Shown here: positions 8,476-19,000 of the stretch, piece after piece | Numbering within the stretch: the first letter of the stretch is position 1 | Layout: every line of letters starts with the position of its first letter | Assembly (NCBI GenBank): GCA_008931825.1 | Contig: QXVZ01003431.1 | Span: forward strand, 1-24,099 | Length of the DNA: 24,099 bases | Direction: 5' to 3' | Source of the DNA: Phallusia fumigata | Lineage: Eukaryota > Chordata > Ascidiacea > Phlebobranchia > Ascidiidae | Translations under genes and position numbers: made by a program | Notes under the pieces: generated by a model | The model's database searches: none | What the model was told of the DNA's origin: nothing | The model's input: the letters and a program-made list of their open reading frames with translations, nothing else

Positions 8476-11400
8476 ATGAGTAGGGATGTTTGCACAACTG
8501 TTTCATTGCAAACCATTAATGGATCAATAAAATCTTGCATTGAAAATTGGAAACCAGAAAATCAACAAGATCAATTAAATATCATTTGGCAAATTTTGGA
8601 AAGTTCCGCTGATGGTGTAGTTCAAGACTGTGTTTGTAATGCCATAAAGACACTTGCTACAGCAAACAAACTCACCACTGACATTGTATTTAACAAGGTA
8701 ATTACCTACATTCCGTGCTGTAAAAATGTCGAATGGCTTGTCCACATGGCAGCCGATCTTTTAGTTATAGACCTGAAGTCCAAGTCAAAGATTTGTAAAC
8801 AATGTGAAAGGCACCAGTATGCTTCCACATACAACCTATGGCAGAAGCCCCATCCATTTGTTTCAATAGTAACAGCATGTTCCGAAAGTTCAATGTTAGC
8901 GATGAAAGAGGTTCAATGTCTTCTTTTGCAATGTGACAAGTCCACAACAAACATCATTCAGCTTATGAAACCTTTCATTTTGTATATGCTGTGCAACCCC
9001 CTCAATGAAAGTTCAACTGTGTTTGGCGTTATGTCGATGTACCAACTGCTTTTGAATAACACCACCAGTGTTTCAGCAGATGAAAAATTCTGTACATTAC
9101 ATGATCACAACATTACAGCTCTTCAATTATTGGTTGAATCAATACCTCTGATGTCTCCAACAGAACACAATCTTTATTTAATTTTACAGCTTTGCCAAGC
9201 TGTTTTAAATGTTTCAAATTTCAGTTCCTGTTCAAACTTACTATCCAAGTTGTTGCTAAATGTTGTCAGTCTGTGTTTCTCTGTTGTAAAGCAACCTGAA
9301 GCTGCAACCTTCTCATTAGTGATGTTAAAAATCTTACAAATTGCCCCTGACATCAAACAGCTGCCTACACTAGGCCTGGCACTTGCCCATCTTCTGTGTA
9401 TAACACCTCCTAGCACTACAGAGGTACTTCTACTGGTAGTGTTTGAGATTTGTAAACTTCCTGCCTGGAACAGTCATGGTACCAACACTAGCATACAGTG
9501 CTTTCATGCATTAAAAGTTAGTTTACTTCAGTTACTTTCCAGCAAAAATTTGATTGGACTTGCAAACTGCTCAAAACAAGTTGGAAAATGTCTCAAAATT
9601 GTGAATTCAAAAATAACACACTTGAAGGAACAGAACATTGCAAAGGGTCATTTTGAAACAACAAGGTTTGACTGTACTTTGCCTAATCACTATTTAATGA
9701 ACATTCAAACCATTGCAGATGTGACAAACTCTTTAAGTTTGGATCTGTTTGAAACAGCATTGGACATAATAGTATATCCTGGTATGAGACAGGTCGCAAT
9801 AATTTTAGTTTCCGCAAAACTAATGACAGTAATTAACAATGCTGTGGAGGTGGACAAAGTTTTGCATTTTTTGAAACTGCTCATAGCAAACAGCCATGAA
9901 GCATCAGTAACTGTTCTACCTTGCTTACTTAATATTTTACAAACCGAGAAAAACCCGATCCTTGTCCAAAAACTCCTCTTTGTCTTGCCCAAACTGGCTG
10001 ATCAACATTCCATTGCTCCGATAATCCGAACAATTCAGGCTTTGTCGCTAAATGGGAAACTAAAACCCTTCGCAACATACATCATGCTAAAGCTGTGGGA
10101 GAAACAAAGTAGGTGCTTTCCTTTTCTACACAAAATGCTCTCTGTTGACATCATTACCAAAGACCTAAAAAGGAAACATGAATTTTCTTCAATCAACGCT
10201 GTTGTAGTAAAGGAAATCTGCCGACTTGAACCACACAAACACAACAGTGACATGTTAAAACTCATTACTAATTATTTAGAGGAAGGATCCTCAATGATTG
10301 CTAATGTTGCATTGGAAGCACTGTACCATCTGTGTAAAAGTGAAGCTGTTAATATTGTGTCTGTTTGGAATAACATTAAACCACTTGTATGTCAAATCAA
10401 GGAGCCATTAGCAGTGTGTTCTGTACTAAAACTGTTTTCCCTCATCCCAAATCTAGAATCTCAGTCCACTGAATTTACACAGTTTAAGGACGAATGTTTG
10501 AAGTGGATTTGGCATAAAGTTATGGACGAGAATCCAATCATACAGGGGTCTGTACTTGTTTCGCTTGCTCATTTCCTGATGCAGGATTTTAAATTAAAGC
10601 ATTTGCCTGAAAAATTTCAGCCTGAATTGCCAGTGCCAGCTGAAGGACAGTCAGAAGAAGAATGCAAAAATCAGTTCTTGGAGCAACCTGTTTCTGGAGA
10701 CTGCATTGTAAAGCTTGCTTTATCATCCAAGTGCCCAAAAGAACAGACACAGTACTTTTTGACATCTGCGTTATTTCAAGAACTTAACAACCTACCCCGT
10801 GACATAAAGCACAGAGCCCTGGCTTCTGACAAGTCAAAACCAAGTCCAGCTGCGCTAAAGGCTATTCCTACATTTATGCTGCGGATGTACGAAAGAAACA
10901 AGCAGCCAAATTTGAAATTAAGCTTTGCATCAGCATTACTGATGTGCTACTCACCACAATGCGAAGTGGATAACACAGGAAAGCTGGTGCCGAGGAGTGT
11001 AGTGGCTCGTGGAAGAAAATTTTTACAAATACTTCAAGCTCTTTTGGCAGAGGTCACTGTGGATCCAAAGCAATGGCAGAACACCATGCAAGCTGTCATC
11101 TCATGGAAACTTTTCATGGCCAAATGCTTTACAGCCATTGTCGAAAGCAGAAAGATGGAATTGGGTTTACAGTTAAAACAGAAAAAATCAGATGATGATG
11201 GTGATGTTGAGTATAAGCTTGCCACCTGCGAGCTTTCTTGTAGGGACAAGCTGACCGAAATACTGAAAACAGCATCAAAAGGCTCACCCAGCATGCAGGG
11301 GAATGCTATTTTTGCTTTGGCAGGTTTGGTTCAAGCTGTTAAAGCATTTAAACTTAAATCAAACAACAATTCCCCTTCTCAGGACAGCACTGAATCTGGA

Positions 11401-14293
11401 TTTCTGACCAATGAGCATTGGACACTGATGGCTGCCAACACAATACTGAGCATTTCAGATTCAAATTATAAACCAAAGGGCCGAATTTTTAGTTGGTGCC
11501 AATTCCGAGCTGTTTCAGGTGTGGGACAACTCACAACTTCACCACTGGGAAAGTCATGCGCAATATATTCTCTGCACACATTGGTTTCTGTTTTGCTTCC
11601 GAAACATTCATCAATTGTTGTTGCAATGCTTGATATTCTACAATCACACCACACAGCGTTGTTTGATGTAGACCCACAAGAAGATCTGGAACAGACATCT
11701 GCTCTGGCCTTGGGTATTTCATTTGGTCAAGTGTTGTCTGAAATCCTGCAAAATGCACCTGGAAAATTGGACAGTGAGGATTTAGACAAAAAAGTAAGGT
11801 TATGTTGCCTGTCTATGTACCAAACACTTGAGAAGATTATCAAGTCTATTGACAACAATGATTGTGAAATCGACAGTTTGGGCCACATTGGGTTAATGTT
11901 AGGATCAGGGTGCTTGTATTCTGCCATGCTGGTGTCTGTAGACAGTTCTTTACAATCAGAAACAGAGCATGCACTGGATTTGCTTGAGAAAATCTTGTGT
12001 TCTTCTGATGACAGTCCATTGTCTTTTGTTCATGCTCTCTGTATGTCTATTGCTTGGATCTCTGTGACAGGTCTGCAAGCCAAAGTCATTGAGACTGAAG
12101 TTGCTTTGAAGTTTCTGCGGCACATTCAAGAAAGGTGGAGGGAGAACCAAAACAACACAGGTTTATCCCAGGTGGTAAGTTTGTTGTCTCATTGCATGGC
12201 TGATGAAGAAGTTGATGATGCTAAGCAACTTTCTGATGAATTGTTTTCGAAGTGGCTTGGTCAAGTTGGGAAGGAGAGGATTCCAACACGGCAAAAGTTG
12301 GCTGCTATCAATGGTCTAGCTGGCCTTGTGGGGTCTGGTACAACCATAGTTCCCATGTCAAGAGAATCAGGACAAACACTAGAGCAACTTTCACAGGTGC
12401 TAAAAATTCTGCAGGATTTGATAAAAAACAACAAGGATGCTGGTGTTGCAAGCAATGCCATTGTGGTGTTGGCTGGGGTTTTTCTTGCAACACAAATTGT
12501 GAAAAAATCATCTGGTACATTTCCCAGCAGTTTTTCCTTCTTGCCAGTGTCAAGCATTCTCAAGCCTATGTTTGATTTGCTTTCAATGTTTGTGAAACAA
12601 AAAGATCAAAATAATAAGGTGAAAATAATATGCACTTCGTTGGCAGAGGCATCAGCAAATTCTGCTGCATACCCACCAGTAAATTGGAGCTCATGCCTTT
12701 CCAATCTGATGGAACAACATGAGGAATGCCAAGAAGCTTGCCTACAAATTTGCATCAACGGTTACGCTGAAAATCCGACACTAGCCAGTGTTCTATCCTC
12801 ATGGTCTCAAGTTACTTCTGTTGAAAAACTAAACTTGTGCAGTCAACGCCTTATATACACCGCACTTCCGGCAATAATCAAGTGCCTTTCTGAATCCAGA
12901 CTTGCTTTGCTTCTAAAAAGTTACAGCAAAAAAGTATTAGTCAGCTCCCTGTCCGAGTTCATTTTGAAAGGACTGGTTGCTGCGATGCATCTAACAGGTC
13001 ACTCAGCGGAGATGGAAAGAATGTTGCAAACCTGTGTTACAGAAGTATATTCTGTGTTTTCTATATGTTCTGAAGATGGGTCCATATCTTTTGCATTGTG
13101 GAGGTTACTTTCAGACTGTGTTGGCAAGTGCACAAATTGTGAGACGCTGATTTCGACTGCTGAACCAGTTTCAGATGAATCATTAGTTGTAAAGTCGTTG
13201 ATGGTTAAACTGCATTTGGTTAATAGTGGTATGAAATCAATTCCGTGGGTATTTGCCACCTTGGTACAGTGCTCATCTTTGAAGTTTCAGGAATTCAAAA
13301 AAATTTCACTCTGTATTTTGTTCCATTTCGCAACTCAATGGAAAACTTCCAACAACGGGAATTTGTCGAAACTCAAATGCCTTGAAGCAGTGCAGGAATA
13401 CTTGGTCATGCTGAACAACTCAAGTCCAAAGAGTTTCCCATTTATGGTGAAAGTCCTTGCTGTCATAGTTGTCTCATTAAGCAGCGAGAAAACAAATACC
13501 AGTAAGTTAACTTTTTCTACAATATAGTTATTTCAACTTTTGGTATGTGTCTACTTTATGTCAAAATGGGACAAAGATATAACAAATTTGGATGTGTCCA
13601 AATGTACACTTAAACTTAAATTTCATGTCAATTAAAACAGATACGTTTGAACAAATTGCTGTCTTTAGGTTATGTAATACACATTTATCCTATCCTACAC
13701 CTAAAATCAATAAATATTTGAAATTTAATTGCAGATTGTCATGGAGATCCTGCCATTACAGAATTCCTCTGGTGCAACTGCTTGAATACTTTTGCCCCAT
13801 GCATGTCTAACCTGCTTTCATTGCAGCCGTGGAAAGAAAAGCTTACTGGCCCAGTTATTGACTGGCTGCTAGTGGCCATGAACTTTGAAGTTGAGTCCCC
13901 AACTAAACTCTGCCTTGTGCATACTTTGCTCAGTCTNGAACAAATTGCTGTCTTTAGGTTATGTGATACACATTTATCCTATCCTACACCTAAAATCAAC
14001 TAAATATTTTATATTTAATTGCAGATTGTCATGGAGATCCTGCCATTACAGAATTCCTCTGGTGCAACTGCTTGAATACTTTTGCCCCATGCATGTCGAA
14101 CCTGCTTTCATTGCAGCCGTGGAAAGAAAAGCTTACTGGCCCAGTTATCGACTGGCTGCTAGTGGCCATGAAGTTTGAAGTCGAGTCCTCAACCAAACTC
14201 TGCCTTGTGCATACTTTGCTCAGTCTAAAGCACACAAAACATTATGCAAGGACTATGAATTGGACAACTGCGGTTTCTAATTTGCTATTGTGA
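8476..14293 (+). CDS. FOCAD: Focadhesin (FOCAD) homologue
   Basis: Coding exon 8476-13501 (donor GTAAGT at 13502) joins to the last exon 14025-14293, ending TGA at 14291-14293. The joined protein is about 1764 residues against about 1801 in human. Reading on without splicing would stop at 13527. The protein is a helical-repeat (HEAT/ARM-like) protein throughout, Leu- and Cys-rich, with no membrane segment or signal peptide. Recognisable family stretches include NLWQKPHPFVSIVTACSE near residue 120, the central DUF3730 part (about 470-690) and the focadhesin C-terminal region (about 1150 to the end); domain limits are approximate. In vertebrates focadhesin is found at focal adhesions and supports stability of the SKI mRNA-surveillance complex; function here is inferred from homology. 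An earlier near-copy of the last exon lies at 13735-13936 and breaks off at an N, most likely an assembly duplicate. Nearly all coding introns known from vertebrate FOCAD are absent. Confidence 0.93.
13649..14226. repeat. Direct duplicate (288/289 bases) abutting a single N: unmerged haplotypes over the FOCAD last exon
   Basis: Copy 1 is 13649-13936, the N is 13937 and copy 2 is 13938-14226. The copies match from intron through exon with about ten substitutions and one indel. In the exon part most differences are synonymous, with Asn/Lys and Pro/Ser replacements. Copy 1 ends exactly at the N and copy 2 begins exactly after it, as expected when two contig ends overlap but are not merged. Only copy 2 continues into the stop codon. 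Confidence 0.85.
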
Positions 14294-14622
14294 ATTTAAA
14301 AACACAACAAAGCACACAAACACTGTACACCCCCTGTTTCAATAATCTTGTAATGGTCAGGTTTGCCCTTGTATGAACGTTGACTGATAATGGCAAAATT
14401 TAGGGCTGAAATGTTCAATAAATTAAAGGCTTGATCATCACAAATTAAGGATGAAACAAAACTGCACATTAATAATAAACACAACTGTTTTATTTGATTA
14501 CAGTTATACTAAAATTGTTACGTAAACAGGTCTGTGAAACATTCATTGAAAGGTTTAAAATGTGCAAACGCTTTCTATCAATGCAAAATGCTTGAACTTC
14601 AGCCTATAAAGTATCAAAAAAA
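14294..14622. terminator. Convergent 3' ends of FOCAD and STN1
   Basis: Intergenic 329 bases between tail-to-tail genes. Plus-strand AATAAA hexamers at 14417-14422 and 14474-14479 are candidate FOCAD poly(A) signals. TTTATT at 14489-14494 is AATAAA on the minus strand, about 130 bases past the STN1 stop. The two signal sets sit within 80 bases, so the mature 3' UTRs probably meet or overlap. No gene seen in this gap. Confidence 0.55.
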
Positions 14623-15744
14623 TTAACATTTAAGGTGCTCAAGTGCAACTTTTATTACTTTTGTGCCATGTTTACTTGTCCTTAAAAATAGAAAGTTTGG
14701 TAAAACTAACTTACTTAGCACTTTATAAGCATTTATTTCATCGTTTGAATTTTTTAGGTCGTCAGTTATGATGTGTAATGCTTGTAGCAATTGTGTGCAT
14801 TTTGTAGTCACAAAATATGATGCGTCCATCTGGTCATTCTTGGTTATACTCTCATGAGGCAAACATTTCTTCTTAATAAGTTGACCGCTGGAAACAAAAC
14901 CATGAAGTATAACAGCAATAGCATTGGATGCGATTAGGTTTTTTACACTTTGTGTGAATGGAACACCATTGCTGGAAAAGTTCGATTTTATAATTTCAAA
15001 GAATTCACACAAGACAGCTTGAACGGGGCTTAATTCCATTAATTCAAAACCGCTAAAGTTTGCAGGAAACGTTGTAGTTGGGTCTAAAACTAGTTTATTC
15101 ATTACCAGCTCAAGCTTTTTAGGCAGTTGCATTTGCGCATCATTAATTAGAAGAGACTTGATTGCAGCCTTCATGTGTTTGCTTGGAACAAAAGTCTTTT
15201 CACAAATGTTTTCGTAAAACGCTTTTTGACTTTTAACATGCTGCAGCCATTTAGCATCTGATTGTTCCCTGTCATCAAGAACAGACCATTTGCAGTGTGT
15301 GATATAAATACTGTTACTCCACAGACCATTCTTTAGTAAGCCAATTACATGAACAATGTCCCCAAGGCATAAGCTTTGTGACCTCTGAAGTCTGTTGAAT
15401 AACGGGGTTGATAAATTTATCTTGTTAGAAAATTCGGTTTTGCTTTTCAGTGGACAGAAACACTGAATTGAACCAGTTCCGTCATCAACAGAGCATTGAA
15501 CGCAATCTTCTTTGTTTTTAATTTCCGTAATAATCCCAACAACGTCTACGTAATTTACCAGGTGTCCTTTAAACTTGAACAATACTTTAGATCCCGGGAA
15601 GGGTTCCAGTTTCAAAATATCCTGCAAAGTTAGCTTGGCTGGAGTATTGAACAAAGGATCCATGCCAATGCACTGCGAAGTTAGTTCCATAATCGGACCC
15701 AAGTTTTTAGGCTCAGAGTCAGACGCCCAATACAATACCGTCAT
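14623..15744 (-). CDS. STN1: STN1 (OBFC1) homologue, CST complex subunit
   Basis: A 373-residue single-exon protein (human STN1 is about 368). The start is the ATG whose A is at 15744; an in-frame TAA directly precedes it (15745-15747), so no longer unspliced start exists. STN1 binds CTC1 and TEN1 to form CST, the RPA-like single-strand DNA-binding complex that recruits polymerase alpha-primase for telomere C-strand fill-in. The N-terminal OB fold is visible at about residues 50-165, with VDVVGIITEI (66-75) and the VDDGTGSIQC turn (86-95) matching the family's VDD-TG signature. The rest (about 185-373) fits the two winged-helix domains of STN1. It is divergent to VPS35L and convergent with FOCAD. 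The absence of introns contrasts with the multi-exon vertebrate gene. Confidence 0.9.
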   Translation of the reverse strand: MTVLYWASDSEPKNLGPIMELTSQCIGMDPLFNTPAKLTLQDILKLEPFPGSKVLFKFKGHLVNYVDVVGIITEIKNKEDCVQCSVDDGTGSIQCFCPLKSKTEFSNKINLSTPLFNRLQRSQSLCLGDIVHVIGLLKNGLWSNSIYITHCKWSVLDDREQSDAKWLQHVKSQKAFYENICEKTFVPSKHMKAAIKSLLINDAQMQLPKKLELVMNKLVLDPTTTFPANFSGFELMELSPVQAVLCEFFEIIKSNFSSNGVPFTQSVKNLIASNAIAVILHGFVSSGQLIKKKCLPHESITKNDQMDASYFVTTKCTQLLQALHIITDDLKNSNDEINAYKVLSKLVLPNFLFLRTSKHGTKVIKVALEHLKC

Positions 15745-15754
15745 TTATTTTCAT
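15719..15754 (-). promoter_or_regulatory. Upstream ORF overlapping the STN1 start
   Basis: On the minus strand an ATG with its A at 15754 lies ten bases before the STN1 ATG. It opens a different frame of 11 codons that ends in TGA at 15721-15719, inside the STN1 coding sequence. A further minimal ATG-TAA lies just upstream. Whether these are in the transcript depends on an unknown start site. Confidence 0.35.
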
Positions 15755-16003
15755 TTACATGCCAAATTAAAATTTCTGGTTTTAGAAACTTACAACCAAG
15801 GGGCTTCCCCAAGGTATCGCGTAACTCTAGCGGTTAATCGTTTTTGATTTTTATGTTTAGCTGAACATGACGATTTGGGGTTTGTGAGTTGTGACCCAAG
15901 TTCTTAGGGCAAACAGGGTCTGGAACAAATGTTTGCTGTTTTATTGCAAACTTTTGAAAAAAACTGTTGCTAACTAGTGTGAAATACAATAACCAATCGC
16001 AAT
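15745..16003. promoter_or_regulatory. Bidirectional promoter region between STN1 and VPS35L
   Basis: Only 259 bases separate the start codons of the divergent genes, so promoter and both 5' UTRs must fit here unless there are distant non-coding exons. A CCAAT sequence lies at 15993-15997 but is so close to the VPS35L ATG that it may be leader. No TATA box is apparent. Confidence 0.6.
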
Positions 16004-19000
16004 ATGTCCAGTGAAACAGTTTGGTAAGCACTTAAACGTGAATTTTAGCATTTAACAATACTGTCTTTTATTGCAACCATTATGAAATTTATTTTTATTT
16101 AGGAAACCAAGAAAGTTCAATTATGATCTTCTGAGGCAAACGCGAAAGTTTCCATCACCATTGAACTCTACAGATTATCACCCATTGAAACCTATTACTG
16201 TAACAGATAGTATTGGTGTAAAGGTTTCTCATGTTGACTCGAAAAAAGAAAAAAATGTACAAAAGAAGACCTCAATGTATGTTAAAACATAGCTAACAGT
16301 TTTTCAAATTTATTTCTTTGTTGTTTGGTTTTTGTATGAAATCAGTTTTTGAGAACATTTTGCATAAAATTGTAAAGCATTTTTCTGTTTCTTTGTAATT
16401 ATAACATGCTATTTTAGAAACAATACAACTAAAGAAGATTTTGTGGATCCATTAACTGCTTTGAGCATTGATCCTTTGTCTGCGATTGCCATGGAAACTA
16501 AACAGGAATCAAAAAAAGTTGAAAAGGTTGGTATTTCCAGATATGGAAGATTGGCCAACTAATTACCTAATAGCCAAAACTTTATATAAATAATATGCCT
16601 AAAATGACAACAAACCATGGATTGAAAATATGATCTACAATCTATTTTCTAATTCTTGATATATCCGATAATGGAGTATATCCGATAAAAGTGAACCAAA
16701 TGATAATAAACACACAAGCTATATTCGCAAGGTTTAAAATATTTTAGTGCAACGAAACCAAAAACAACAATCTTTTTACATCCTAACAATGTCAAAATTA
16801 CCTCCAGGTGTAATGTGTCCTTTTGGTCTGGACCTTCTTGCCATGTATCTGTAGTTGTAACATACAAACATTATTGAAATGTTGATATGTGGGCTCAATA
16901 AATTTTGTTCAAAAACACCTTTTTTCAACATTTCTTAATATTACTTGACAGACTGAGGAGGACTCTGTCAGTTTGGATCATGATGATGAATTTGAGCCAT
17001 GGTCTTCACGAAAGCTTGCAATTCTTCAGAAATACACCACAAACGACAAACTCTCTGTTACTATGGTATATACCTGATTTTGTTTTAATTTTTTGCCCAT
17101 TTTAATAGTTTTTTTTTCCTTTCAGACATCAATGTCAAAGGGTGAATCAAGGCAGGGTAAGATAAAAACTGCTGATATACAGTTTGTGTAAACTGCAGTG
17201 GGCTAAGCTCGCAAGCATCATAAGGCCTAATCATAGTTTGCATTAGGAGCTTTAGTGATTCTGAATTGTGTATCTTGCGTGCCTGGTGTACTGGTAGTTA
17301 TATGAGAATAGAGCATTGCATTGTTACTGTTGCACATGTAATTTACTCATAACTTGATGTATCCATACATTGAGGGTATGCTGATATTATTGCTACTTGC
17401 AGACAAATCTGTTCACTAACCAGAAGTTGTTTTATGCAGGCCTAGGAAGACAGAATCAAACATCGTCTATTTCAGATAAACTAAAAGATAGACTTGGACA
17501 ACTGGATGATTTTGAGGAGGTAAACTATGTTCCTATTTTACTCAACTGTTGCTGTCATTTTTTTAGACTGCTTGGCAAATTTAGCCAATAAAGTAGATTT
17601 GTTTAAGTTATAAATTGAATTGTTATATTGTAAGTGCACATACTTGTTTATACGGTCCTATTCTGTAGTTAAACTGCTTTTGTATTAATAATACAACTTT
17701 GATGCCTTTATCAAATTCCTATTGCTGGTGCATTGAAAGTCCAACTAACATATTAAAAAAAAATTTAAAAAGATAAAAAAAATCCATTAATTTTTTTACA
17801 GGTGTTATAGTTTGAAGTAGAACATTTAAAAGACTATCCTAATAACGAATAGTTAAAACCTGCGTTCTGTTTTTCAGGGAGGCATGATTGAGATGCAAAA
17901 TCTTTCACAGCAAGAGTTTATTCAAAAGATCCATCAGCTCAACCAGACATTGATTGAATCATGGAATTCGAATCAAAAAGTTAAGGCGCTTAAAATTGCT
18001 ATTCAGGTAATGCATAGTTCATCAGACTAAACATGTTTTTTGTCTGTAGTGTTTAAGTCAATGTGTGTGGTGTTTAGCTGAGGGTTTCGGCTCCAGCCTA
18101 CTTTAGCCAAGCTTAACTCAAGAATACTGTAACATGAATTGGCCAAACCCTTACTTGACTAGCCACAGTGTTTAACAAGATGCTTCATCTTGCAAAGATG
18201 CAAAAAAAATAAATGTATTTCAAGATTAAAGTGTCCAAAATGGGTTTTTTAGCAGGGTACTACTTTCCAGAAATTACTGAAGCGGGTATGTAAACTGGTT
18301 GGTGATTCCGAAGGCATACTGATATAAAAATGGTCACTAGTGTAGAGAGAAAGAATCACTGCTGTGGAGAGAATGACAGATTTTAATCAATGTTGACCAT
18401 TCAACTTGTCCAGAAAAAATTACTAAAAAAATTGAAAACATTTGTTTGCAATTTCAATAAAAATTACTGCTCCTAACATTTTTTATGTATTTCTTTTTGT
18501 AGTGTGCAAAGTTGTTGGGTGGTTTGTCTGTGATTCAATTTTACCCCAGCAAGTTTGTTCTTGTCACTGACCTGCTGGATACTTTTGGTAAGTGTTGGTT
18601 TTGACTGGTCTTGGGTCAAGCAGCATCTGCTTTCTTTGACTACCAGTTTTCAACAAGGCATTTTAATGAACGTCACTTTGATAGTTATAACAATTTTGAT
18701 TACAAACTTAGATGGAAATAAATTTTTTGGGGGGCTTTGTTAATATATATTATTTTTTAAAAGGAATCACCATGTGGCTCTTTGTAGATTTGTTGAATAA
18801 GGTCATTTTGTTTATGAAATGCAACAATAATTAAAGTTTGCATTTATTTCTGTTGCAGGTGATTTGGTTTTTGATCGCATACTGTCTTTATGTGCTGGAA
18901 TGACTGCAGGTGATTTGTGTAAATAATAATTAGTGGCAGGAGATCCATTAAAATGACTTCAGTTTTTGCATGGTAACATTATATACCTGTTTCAAAGGGG

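Noticed and set aside
12252..12575. Overlapping open frames on both strands inside FOCAD
   Set aside because: They are shadows of the conserved FOCAD reading frame and have biased, unrecognisable translations.
13735..14293. True tandem exon duplication in FOCAD
   Set aside because: Copy boundaries coincide exactly with an N, copy 1 has no donor site and stops mid-exon; a contig-overlap artefact explains all of it.
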